DNA of 6,144 nucleotides from Candidatus Dadabacteria bacterium (GCA_026709745.1 JAPOSJ010000036.1:1-6144), one strand, 5' to 3'. Counted from the first letter of the stretch, positions 1 through 6,001 are shown. The notes: a model not told the origin generated them from the letters alone. Numbers and translations are program-made.

Positions 1-1635
1 TTTTCTGTCCCCACCCCTTATGACCACAAGTTCATTTTTCCCCCGGGATGACAGTTCCCCGAGTGCTGAATAGATTTCCGGATCAGGTCCTGCATCCTGC
101 GGATTGTTTTTGAAGGAGACAAGGGAACCGTCATAATCAAGCAGAAAGAGGCAACTTCTGCTCGCTTTGTATTTTTCAATCAGCTTGCTTACCATTTCCG
201 GACTCAGTCTTCGGGCAAACATCTTAAGCTGTCTTTCCTTAGTTTCATCAAGTCTTCCCATAAAGTCCGCTGTCCATGTTTTTATATCGTATCTGGCAAG
301 ACGCCTCTGCATCGTCTTCATCCGCCTTTTCTGCTCCGCCACACTCATGGCGAAGGCGGTTTCGAGTGCCTGTGAAGTAGATTCAAGATCATTGGGATTT
401 ATGATTATTGCTTCGCTCAGTTCTTGGGCAGTTCCGGCCATCTCACCTAAGATGAGTACGCCTGCTTTGTTCTGCCTAGCAGCCACATATTCCTTGGCAA
501 TCAGGTTCATGCCGTCGCGAAGCGGTGTAATGAAAAGAATGTCCGCAGCCAGATAAAGGGAAATCAGGTCTTCAAAACCGAAAGATCTATACATATAGTG
601 AATCGGGTTCCAGCCGATTGTTCCGTAACGGCCGTTTATAGCGCCGACCATATTGTCAACTTCATTTTTCAGTATCTTGTAGTGAACAACTTCTGTTCTG
701 GAAGGCACCGCAATAAGCAGAAGAACCACCTTGCCCCTGATCTTCGGGTTTTTCTCCAAGAAGAGATCAAAAGCTCTGAGTCGCTCAGGAATTCCCTTTG
801 AGTAATCAAGACGGTCAATGGAGAGAATAATCTTCCGGTCAGTTCCAAGAAGATCTCTGAACTCATCTTTTCTTTTCTTAATACTCCGGTTCTGTGGTGC
901 CGTGGAGAACTTCTCGTAATCAATTCCCATGGGAAAAGTATCGGTTCTTATTTCCCTCTCCCCGATTATAAACCGCCCGAGAGAATGCTCGTGTCCAAGT
1001 ATTCTTCTCACGCTTTCGGCAAAGTGCCTTACGTAATCAAAAGTGTGAAAACCTATAAGGTCAGCACCCGTGATACCCTGTATTATTTCGCGGCACCAAG
1101 GAATAAGTCTGAAAATCTCAGAAGACGGAAAAGGTATATGCAGAAAGAAACCAATGCTTGATTTGGGCAGTTGCTTTTTTACAAGCCCGGGGACAAGCAT
1201 TAGTTGATAATCATGAACCCAGATATAATCCCCTTCGCTGGCCACATCCAGTATGGCGTTTGCGAACTTGGTATTGACTTTTATGTATGATTCCCAGAAA
1301 TCTTTTTTGTAAGTTCCATACTGGACGAAATAGTGGAATATAGGCCATATTACCTCGTTGCAGAATCCCTGGTAATAGTCCTTCACCTCTTCAGCACTTA
1401 GCCCTACTGGATAAAAGCTCTCCTGCCCCAGACGCTTCTCTATTTCTGCAACCTGCTGCCCGGATAGAGCACCGTAATCCACGCCAGGCCATCCTATCCA
1501 GCATTTTTCGTAATCTGTACCAAGGGAACTCAGCCCCGTAGCCACACCTCCCACGCTTGGATCAAAAAAAAGCTTTCCGCCTTGCTCTCGAACAGTGGTC
1601 GGCAATCTATTGGATACAATTATCAGTTTTTTCAT
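1..1635 (-). CDS. otsA: Trehalose-6-phosphate synthase with C-terminal HAD phosphatase domain (OtsA-OtsB fusion), C-terminus cut off by window
   Basis: I translated the minus strand from ATG at 1635; it stays open for 545 codons to base 1, so the 3' end is missing. Residues 1 to about 470 are a GT20 glycosyltransferase that joins glucose from a nucleotide sugar to glucose-6-phosphate, giving trehalose-6-phosphate in the cytoplasm. Visible motifs are the N-terminal IIVSNRLP (residues 5-12), the SVGG loop (27-30), VHDYQLMLVP (140-149), GFFLHIPFP (162-170), DRLDYSKG (274-281) and PLRDGMNLIAKEYVAAR (371-387), the sugar-nucleotide site. After a charged linker, residues 495-545 begin a HAD phosphatase domain, with motif I DYDGSL at 500-505 (D500 nucleophile, D502 acid/base). 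This architecture suggests that the phosphate is removed by the same polypeptide. Motif II is unusual: IRGGD at 539-543 where family members typically have ISGRD. The start fits the family N-terminus, but no Shine-Dalgarno precedes it. It is divergent from ccmG. The synthase call is secure; phosphatase activity is uncertain. Confidence 0.95.
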   Translation of the reverse strand, partial: MKKLIIVSNRLPTTVREQGGKLFFDPSVGGVATGLSSLGTDYEKCWIGWPGVDYGALSGQQVAEIEKRLGQESFYPVGLSAEEVKDYYQGFCNEVIWPIFHYFVQYGTYKKDFWESYIKVNTKFANAILDVASEGDYIWVHDYQLMLVPGLVKKQLPKSSIGFFLHIPFPSSEIFRLIPWCREIIQGITGADLIGFHTFDYVRHFAESVRRILGHEHSLGRFIIGEREIRTDTFPMGIDYEKFSTAPQNRSIKKRKDEFRDLLGTDRKIILSIDRLDYSKGIPERLRAFDLFLEKNPKIRGKVVLLLIAVPSRTEVVHYKILKNEVDNMVGAINGRYGTIGWNPIHYMYRSFGFEDLISLYLAADILFITPLRDGMNLIAKEYVAARQNKAGVLILGEMAGTAQELSEAIIINPNDLESTSQALETAFAMSVAEQKRRMKTMQRRLARYDIKTWTADFMGRLDETKERQLKMFARRLSPEMVSKLIEKYKASRSCLFLLDYDGSLVSFKNNPQDAGPDPEIYSALGELSSRGKNELVVIRGGDRK

Positions 1636-1643
1636 GAAAATAT

Positions 1644-1651
1644 ATTATAAT
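1644..1651. promoter_or_regulatory. Bidirectional -10 palindrome in the otsA/ccmG divergent promoter region
   Basis: The eight bases ATTATAAT are self-complementary, so they give a perfect TATAAT on the plus strand (1646-1651) and on the minus strand (1649-1644). They lie in the 82-base gap between divergent otsA and ccmG. For otsA the hexamer ends eight bases before the ATG, so a start point at the usual distance would fall at or next to the start codon. For ccmG it would give a leader of roughly 60 bases. The -35 matches are weak on both strands: TTATTC at 1672-1667 for otsA with a 17-base spacer, and nothing good for ccmG. The -10 assignment is inference from sequence. Confidence 0.45.
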
Positions 1652-1695
1652 AACGGGCAATTAGAGGAATAATAACCAAAAGGAAACTTAAGGCC

Positions 1696-1703
1696 AGGAG
1701 GAG
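1696..1703 (+). promoter_or_regulatory. Shine-Dalgarno of ccmG with unusually long spacing
   Basis: AGGAGGAG is a near-perfect ribosome binding site, but it lies 14 bases before the ccmG ATG at 1718, longer than the usual 5-10. A second ATG at 1705 sits only one base after it and opens an 11-codon frame ending at 1740 (peptide MPLIHENTKRN) that overlaps the ccmG start in another frame. No other start exists for ccmG, because an in-frame stop (TAA) lies at 1712-1714. Confidence 0.6.
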
Positions 1704-1717
1704 CATGCCCCTAATAC

Positions 1718-2275
1718 ATGAGAATACGAAACGCAATTAAGAATATCCTTACAGTTATTATTATAGTTCTGCTTGCCTATACGCTCTGGAGCGGGCTTTC
1801 AGAAAAGGGGAATGTTCAGACTCCTTCGCAGCTTGTGGGGAAACCCGCACCCGGGTTCACCTTGAAATCGTTTGATGGTGAAGAGGTAAAACTTTCCGAT
1901 TTCCAGGGGAAGACGCTGCTTGTGAACTTCTGGGCGTCCTGGTGCCATCCCTGCAGAGAGGAGGCTCCAGCGATTGAGAGAGCTTACATCTCACTTTTGG
2001 GCAAGCAGGTTGAGTTCATAGGAATAAACATAATGGACGACAGAAAAAGTGCCGAAGAATATATAAAATCGTTCGGGGGAACTTTCGTCAACATTTATGA
2101 TCCTGAAAACAGAATTCATCTGGCTTACGGAGTAGGAGGAGTTCCAGAGACTTTTTTCGTAAACCCGGAGGGAGTAATAACAGGCAAACACAGAGGTCCT
2201 CTCACTGAGGAAATGATCATGGGCTATATTGAAGAAGCAACTTCATATAAAAACAATGGAGAGAAAAGTCCTTGA
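1718..2275 (+). CDS. ccmG: CcmG/DsbE/ResA-type membrane-anchored thioredoxin for cytochrome c maturation
   Basis: This 185-residue protein is a periplasm-facing thiol-disulfide oxidoreductase. Residues 1-9 are basic, and about 10-27 form one hydrophobic segment (signal anchor), leaving a thioredoxin fold outside the inner membrane. GKPAPGFTLKSFDGEEVKLSD (41-61) is the AhpC/TSA-redoxin N-terminal signature. LLVNFWASWCHPC (67-79) carries the redox pair C76/C79 in a WCHPC active site. YGVGGVPETFFV (137-148) holds the cis-proline P143 and the GVxGxPETF motif typical of CcmG and ResA. The family passes reductant to apocytochrome c or its CcmH partner before haem ligation; the adjacent ccmH favours CcmG over a generic TlpA/ResA protein. 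The ATG at 1718 follows AGGAGGAG at long spacing, and an in-frame stop lies just upstream. Its TGA stop overlaps the start of ccmH, so the two are probably translationally coupled. No ccmE or ccmF lies upstream, because the next gene is divergent otsA. Confidence 0.92.
   Translation: MRIRNAIKNILTVIIIVLLAYTLWSGLSEKGNVQTPSQLVGKPAPGFTLKSFDGEEVKLSDFQGKTLLVNFWASWCHPCREEAPAIERAYISLLGKQVEFIGINIMDDRKSAEEYIKSFGGTFVNIYDPENRIHLAYGVGGVPETFFVNPEGVITGKHRGPLTEEMIMGYIEEATSYKNNGEKSP
2258..2263 (+). promoter_or_regulatory. Shine-Dalgarno deciding the TTG start of ccmH
   Basis: GGAGAG inside the last codons of ccmG stands eight bases before the TTG at 2272. This good spacing supports TTG as the ccmH start. The ATG at 2256 is in another frame and closes after a short run. 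Confidence 0.6.
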
Positions 2276-2670
2276 ACTGCAATCACCGCAAAACCGCGAG
2301 AATTGCATTTTTCCTGCACCTGGTACTTCTCATCACTTTCCAAGTGAACGCTGACACACTTGAAGATCAGATCGTCGAAATCTCAGGAGAACTCATGTGT
2401 CCCGTATGTGAAGGACAGAGCGTTGCGGAATCAAATGCACAGCTTGCCAGAGATATGAGGGCCGTTATAAAAACAAAACTGATTGAAGGCAAGTCAAAGG
2501 AAGAGATAGTAGACTATTTCATCTCAAGCTATGGAGAAACTATCCTCGCATCTCCCTCGCCCAGAGGATTCGGCTTCATATTATGGCTTCTACCCATACT
2601 TTCCATAATTATAGGCACAGTAATAATCCTAAGAACAATCTACTCACACAAGATTTCCGAACGAGAATAG
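2272..2670 (+). CDS. ccmH: Cytochrome c maturation protein CcmH/CycL (short form, single C-terminal membrane helix)
   Basis: This 132-residue protein is a membrane-anchored thiol protein of System I cytochrome c biogenesis. It is thought to receive electrons from CcmG and reduce or present the CXXCH cysteines of apocytochrome c to the CcmF haem lyase. Residues 1-27 look like a signal peptide: a basic start, a hydrophobic stretch from about 11 to 24, and a likely cut after VNA at 26-28. The hallmark LMCPVCEGQSVAESNAQLA (41-59) holds the redox pair C43/C46; many homologues have LRCPxCQ, so the arginine is methionine and the glutamine is glutamate here. The helical body (60-90) ends in DYFISSYGETIL, then one transmembrane helix spans about 101-121 with a short charged tail. 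No TPR (CcmI-like) extension is fused. The start is TTG at 2272, overlapping the ccmG TGA as TTGA, with GGAGAG upstream. It ends a two-gene unit; no ccmI follows. Confidence 0.92.
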   Translation: MNCNHRKTARIAFFLHLVLLITFQVNADTLEDQIVEISGELMCPVCEGQSVAESNAQLARDMRAVIKTKLIEGKSKEEIVDYFISSYGETILASPSPRGFGFILWLLPILSIIIGTVIILRTIYSHKISERE

Positions 2671-2704
2671 CCTGGGTATGTACTGATCTGCTTTTCCGGT
2701 TCAA

Positions 2705-2738
2705 TATTGCTTTAATCATAACCATCAGTAAAGCAATA
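2705..2738. repeat. Perfect 10-bp inverted repeat, AT-rich
   Basis: TATTGCTTTA (2705-2714) pairs exactly with TAAAGCAATA (2729-2738) around a 14-base loop. It lies 35 bases after the ccmH stop. The stem is AT-rich and no U-tract follows in either direction, so it is a poor classical terminator. It could mark a transcript 3' end, a protein binding site or part of a structured RNA. Confidence 0.7.
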
Positions 2739-2763
2739 ATTAACCCAATGAACAACTCCGCCA

Positions 2764-2789
2764 CAGCCTAAGAACTTGGGTATAGGCTG
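2764..2789. repeat. Perfect 7-bp inverted repeat (CAGCCTA/TAGGCTG)
   Basis: CAGCCTA (2764-2770) pairs with TAGGCTG (2783-2789) around a 12-base loop. The loop contains TTGGGT (2776-2781), which is also complementary to ACCCAA at 2743-2748, so an alternative pairing with the neighbouring region is possible. No T-run follows. Confidence 0.55.
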
Positions 2790-2913
2790 GAACAGATTTG
2801 GTCTGCAGTCAAAAAGATAGTATCGCAATGGCCATGGTGCGCGAAAGAAGAGGGAGTCTTTCCAGATCTTTTGCCAAGAAAATTCAGAGAAAACATAAGT
2901 TAAATCTCTTAAA

Positions 2914-3846
2914 TCAGTCAAGAAACCCGGAGCAGGCGCTTAATATCAGATCTTTCTGCTCAACGGTGTCAAACCACTTTATTTCATCATCAGCACGAAG
3001 CCATGTGGACTGTCTTTTAGAAAATCTTTTGGTATCGATCTTTATCTTCTCCACCGCCGTCTTAAAATCAAGCCTGCCGTCAAGAAATTCATTAATTCTC
3101 TTGTAACCTATTGACTTCATAGGTTTTAACTCAGGTCCGTATCCCATTGATTTTATGGCCTTCACTTCCTCAATCCACCCTTGGGCAATCATCTCGTCAA
3201 CTCTGGCATCTATCGCACTGTGAAGCTTCATCCTGTCTGCCAAGAGCCCTACCTTAAGGGAATCAAACTTTTGTTCAGAAAAACCATGGCGTTGCTGATG
3301 ATCAGACATGCGCTCACCCGTAGCGTGATAAACTTCAAGCGCCCGCTCAATCCTCACGTAATCGTTCGGATTTATTCTTCCAGCAGATACGGGGTCTATT
3401 GACTGAAGCTTTTCGTGAAGTGACACAACTCCTTCTGCATCTCTTTTCTTTGCAAGATGGTTTCTGAATTCCCGATCACCCTCAACACCTTCAAGAAGAC
3501 CATAAAGAAGAGCCTTGACATAGAGAAATGTTCCCCCCGTAACAACCATTTTTCTGCCTTCACGAACAAGGCTTTTAATCTCATCAAGGGCAAGCCTCAT
3601 GTACCTGCCGGCGTTAAAGTCTTCATCCGGATCCGCAACATCAATAAGAAAATGAGGGGTGGCGAGCCTCTGTTCCCGGGTGGGTTTGGCACTGCCTATA
3701 TCGAAATGTCTGTAGACCTGAACAGAATCGGCGCTTATTACACAAGCGCCGGTTCTGTAGGCTATCTCAAGCGCTGTTTGACTCTTTCCCGAAGCCGTCG
3801 TACCTAAGACAACAACCAGCTTTGGTTTTTCCCGGGAAAGACTCAA
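2914..3846 (-). CDS. miaA: tRNA dimethylallyltransferase MiaA
   Basis: This 310-residue cytoplasmic enzyme transfers a dimethylallyl group to N6 of adenosine 37 in tRNAs reading UNN codons, the first step to i6A and ms2i6A; the change stabilises codon-anticodon pairing. The P-loop is GTTASGKS (15-22; many relatives have GPTASGK). ISADSVQVYRHFDIGSAKP (37-55) is the strongly conserved substrate-binding block. Other family signatures are GGTFLYVKALLYG (104-116), NDYVRIERALEVY (161-173), PMKSIGYKRI (242-251) and the basic DTKRFSKRQSTWLR (271-284). Length is normal for the family. The start is TTG at 3846, nine bases after the pnp stop and in the same frame, with no visible Shine-Dalgarno, so expression probably depends on ribosomes finishing pnp. 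It is the last gene of the rpsO-pnp-miaA unit and converges on ccmH. In Escherichia coli miaA sits beside mutL and hfq, so this position is different. Confidence 0.95.
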   Translation of the reverse strand: MSLSREKPKLVVVLGTTASGKSQTALEIAYRTGACVISADSVQVYRHFDIGSAKPTREQRLATPHFLIDVADPDEDFNAGRYMRLALDEIKSLVREGRKMVVTGGTFLYVKALLYGLLEGVEGDREFRNHLAKKRDAEGVVSLHEKLQSIDPVSAGRINPNDYVRIERALEVYHATGERMSDHQQRHGFSEQKFDSLKVGLLADRMKLHSAIDARVDEMIAQGWIEEVKAIKSMGYGPELKPMKSIGYKRINEFLDGRLDFKTAVEKIKIDTKRFSKRQSTWLRADDEIKWFDTVEQKDLILSACSGFLD

Positions 3847-3855
3847 CTGCGCGGA

Positions 3856-5964
3856 TTAGTCGGAAATTCTGTAATCTTCTATGTTCTGGTCAAGCGCGGC
3901 CTTCCTGCTCAGCCTCACCCTGCCGTCACGCTCAACCGCGAGGCACTTTACGAGAACCTCATCATTTTCGTTAAGAATATCTGTTACGTTCGCAACCCTG
4001 CGGTTTTCCAGTTCGGAGATGTGCAGAAGTCCGTCTTTTCCCGGGCCGAGCTCAACTATGGCTCCAAAATCGAGAATGCGTTTAACCACGCCGACATACA
4101 ACTTGCCCGCAACGATATCCTCAACAATTCTTTTTATATAACTCTCCGCCTTCTTGCAGGCTTCGTAGTCGGGTGAGAAAATCTTGACTAGGCCGTCATC
4201 CTGTATATCTATCTTCGCTCCCGTTTCCTCTACTATCTTCTTTATGGTTTTGCCTCCAGAGCCTATCACAACCTTGACCTTTTCAGGCTTAAGCTGGATC
4301 GTAAGCATTCTCGGTGCATATTCGGAAAGTTCCTCTCTAGGACCGGTTATTGTCTCATCCATCTTGGCAAGAACATGCATTCTAGCGTCCTTTGCCTGAT
4401 CAAGTGCTGTCGTCAAAATAGCCTCTGTTATGCCGGCTATCTTGATATCCATCTGCAGGGCAGTAATGCCGCTTTTGGTGCCAGCCACCTTGAAATCCAT
4501 ATCCCCGAGATGGTCCTCATCGCCAAGAATATCGGAGAGAACAACAAAATTCTCCCCCTCCTTTATAAGTCCCATGGCTATCCCTGCCACAGGGGCGCTT
4601 ATAGGAACACCCGCGTCCATAAGAGACATAGAGGAACCGCAGACAGTTGCCATGGAAGAAGAGCCGTTTGACTCAAGGATTTCGGAAACAATCCTGATAG
4701 TATAGGGAAACTCCTCTTTATCAGGCAGAACCGGGGTTATAGCCCTCGCCGCAAGCGCTCCGTGCCCTATTTCCCTTCTTCCGGGACCCAGACGATTGCT
4801 CGTCTCTCCCACAGAGTAAGGAGGAAAATTGTAGTGCAGCATAAAACTTCTTGTCTGGTCGCCTTCAAGAGCGTCTATTCTCTGCTCGTCATGTGAACTT
4901 CCCAGAGTTGCCACTACTATCGCCTGAGTTTCCCCGCGCGTAAACAGTGCCGAGCCATGGGTTCTTTCAAGAAGACCCACTTCACCCGATATTGGTCTTA
5001 CAGTTATATAGTCCCTTCCGTCGGGTCTGGTGCCATCAACTATCCTCCGCCTCACAGAATCTTTTATTAATTCATCAAATGCCTTGTCAATGGTGGGTTT
5101 GTCTTCCGGGTGGCTCTCGATCAGTTTCGCAGAGATTTCCTCGTAGATCTTTTTTATAAACTCTTTTCTTCCGTCCTTTGAATCGGCAACTAGACCCTTT
5201 TCAAGTAGGGGCAGAGCCAGTGAACGAACCTCACCGCAAAGCGCATCGTCAGTTTCAGCCACAGGAACTTCTCTTTTCTCCTTCCCCAGTCCCTCGACGA
5301 AACGGTTCTCAAAAGAAACGATTTCCCTGATCCCTTCATGCGCAAACATAAGGGCTTTAACCACCTCGGCCTCGCTTACTTCCTTCGCACCCCCTTCAAC
5401 CATCACTATGGCCTCCGAGGTTCCGGCAACCGTGATTTCCATAGTACTTGACTCAAGCTGCTCAGGAGATGGGTTTATGATAAGTTCACCATCGACTTTT
5501 CCGACCGTAAGAGCAGCTATAGGCCCCGCAAACGGAATATCCGAGACCATCAGCGCGGCTGAAGACGCTATTACTGACAATACATCCGTGGCGTTTTTTC
5601 CGTCAGCGGACATAACAGTAACTATAACCTGAGTGGGATAGCAAAAACCCTTGGGTATAAGTGGTCTTACGGGCCTATCAATGAGCCTTGACGTAAGAAT
5701 TTCCTTTTCGCTGGGGCGCCCTTCCCTCTTGAAATAACCTCCGGGAATTTTCCCGGCAGCGTAAGATTTTTCCTGATAATTGATCGTAAGCGGCAGGAAG
5801 TCATCTTCTATTTTTTCTCCTGAGGCAACAACCGTGGCAAGCACGGTGGTTCCTCCGCAGGAAGCGAGCACAGCTCCGTTTGCCTGCTTGGCGAGTCTTC
5901 CGGTCTCAAGACGCAGCTTGCTTCCGAACAGATCCGCTTCCATTTCTCTTGTTTGTTCAGTCAA
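3856..5964 (-). CDS. pnp: Polyribonucleotide nucleotidyltransferase (PNPase)
   Basis: This 702-residue enzyme degrades RNA 3' to 5' by phosphorolysis, releasing nucleoside diphosphates, and can run in reverse to add tails. It works as a trimer and in many bacteria joins the degradosome. The domain order is complete: first RNase PH core (about 8-215, with FKREGRPSEKEILTSRLIDRP at 78-98), helical linker (about 240-310), second core (about 315-535), KH domain (about 553-612, VIGSGGKTIKKI at 566-577) and S1 domain (about 621-690). The catalytic block GDEDHLGDMDFKVAG (481-495) keeps D484, D490 and K492, equivalent to E. coli D486, D492 and K494. Phosphate-site residues such as TRGETQ (342-347) and SSS (436-438) are present, so the enzyme should be active. 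The start is TTG at 5964, six bases after GGAGGA; the nearby ATG at 5969 meets a stop after one codon. It lies 26 bases after rpsO, the usual neighbour. Confidence 0.98.
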   Translation of the reverse strand: MTEQTREMEADLFGSKLRLETGRLAKQANGAVLASCGGTTVLATVVASGEKIEDDFLPLTINYQEKSYAAGKIPGGYFKREGRPSEKEILTSRLIDRPVRPLIPKGFCYPTQVIVTVMSADGKNATDVLSVIASSAALMVSDIPFAGPIAALTVGKVDGELIINPSPEQLESSTMEITVAGTSEAIVMVEGGAKEVSEAEVVKALMFAHEGIREIVSFENRFVEGLGKEKREVPVAETDDALCGEVRSLALPLLEKGLVADSKDGRKEFIKKIYEEISAKLIESHPEDKPTIDKAFDELIKDSVRRRIVDGTRPDGRDYITVRPISGEVGLLERTHGSALFTRGETQAIVVATLGSSHDEQRIDALEGDQTRSFMLHYNFPPYSVGETSNRLGPGRREIGHGALAARAITPVLPDKEEFPYTIRIVSEILESNGSSSMATVCGSSMSLMDAGVPISAPVAGIAMGLIKEGENFVVLSDILGDEDHLGDMDFKVAGTKSGITALQMDIKIAGITEAILTTALDQAKDARMHVLAKMDETITGPREELSEYAPRMLTIQLKPEKVKVVIGSGGKTIKKIVEETGAKIDIQDDGLVKIFSPDYEACKKAESYIKRIVEDIVAGKLYVGVVKRILDFGAIVELGPGKDGLLHISELENRRVANVTDILNENDEVLVKCLAVERDGRVRLSRKAALDQNIEDYRISD

Positions 5965-5970
5965 TTCATT

Positions 5971-5976
5971 TCCTCC
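5971..5976 (-). promoter_or_regulatory. Shine-Dalgarno of pnp selecting a TTG start
   Basis: GGAGGA on the minus strand lies six bases before the TTG at 5964-5962. Between them sits ATG AAT TGA (5969-5961), a one-codon frame after ATG whose stop overlaps the TTG as TTGA. The spacing favours TTG over the ATG, which is too close to the site, and over the in-frame ATG at 5943, which is too far. Confidence 0.65.
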
Positions 5977-5982
5977 AGAATG

Positions 5983-6001
5983 TTACTTCCTTACTTCCTT
6001 A
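5983..6001 (-). repeat. Short tandem repeat across the rpsO stop codon (period 8)
   Basis: On the minus strand the unit TAAGGAAG occurs twice and is followed by TAA (6001-5983). The rpsO stop codon is the second TAA. The array looks like a local 8-base duplication that lengthened the rpsO-pnp spacer and added a purine-rich AAGGAAG stretch. Confidence 0.6.

Larger units (their letters stand above)
2671..2913. other. Noncoding spacer between convergent ccmH and miaA
   Basis: I see no convincing gene in these 243 bases. The longest open frames are a TTG-started 69-codon minus frame (2921-2712) and the tail of a plus frame that begins inside ccmH; neither has a ribosome binding site or a recognisable domain. 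The spacer holds two perfect inverted repeats (2705-2738 and 2764-2789) and a duplicated TGGGTAT (2673-2679 and 2777-2783). Neither hairpin is followed by a T-run on either strand, so no standard Rho-independent terminator is evident although two transcripts converge here. Confidence 0.7.

Noticed and set aside
167..923. Open frames on both strands, including a 129-codon plus-strand frame at 167-556
   Set aside because: They lie inside the continuous otsA reading frame, have no family signatures, and are shadows of that gene.
2705..2738. Rho-independent terminator for ccmH or miaA
   Set aside because: The stem is perfect but AT-rich and lacks a U-run on either strand, so I list it only as an inverted repeat.
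2583..2771. 62-codon plus-strand frame from inside ccmH into the spacer
   Set aside because: Its first half is out of frame within ccmH and its tail derives from the AT-rich inverted repeat; no Shine-Dalgarno or family resemblance.
2696..2790. tRNA-like element suggested by GGTTCAAT at 2699-2706
   Set aside because: No matching acceptor, D-arm or anticodon stem can be built around it.
2671..2913. Remnant of a ccmI or mscL gene in the spacer
   Set aside because: A hydrophobic minus-strand stretch recalls the second MscL helix, but no other part of MscL or CcmI is visible in any frame.
2712..2921. 69-codon minus-strand frame overlapping the end of miaA
   Set aside because: It starts at a TTG with no ribosome binding site, has a composition without recognisable domains, and lies in the low-complexity spacer.
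3457..3807. 116-codon plus-strand frame antisense to miaA
   Set aside because: It mirrors the conserved miaA N-terminal coding region and has no independent support.
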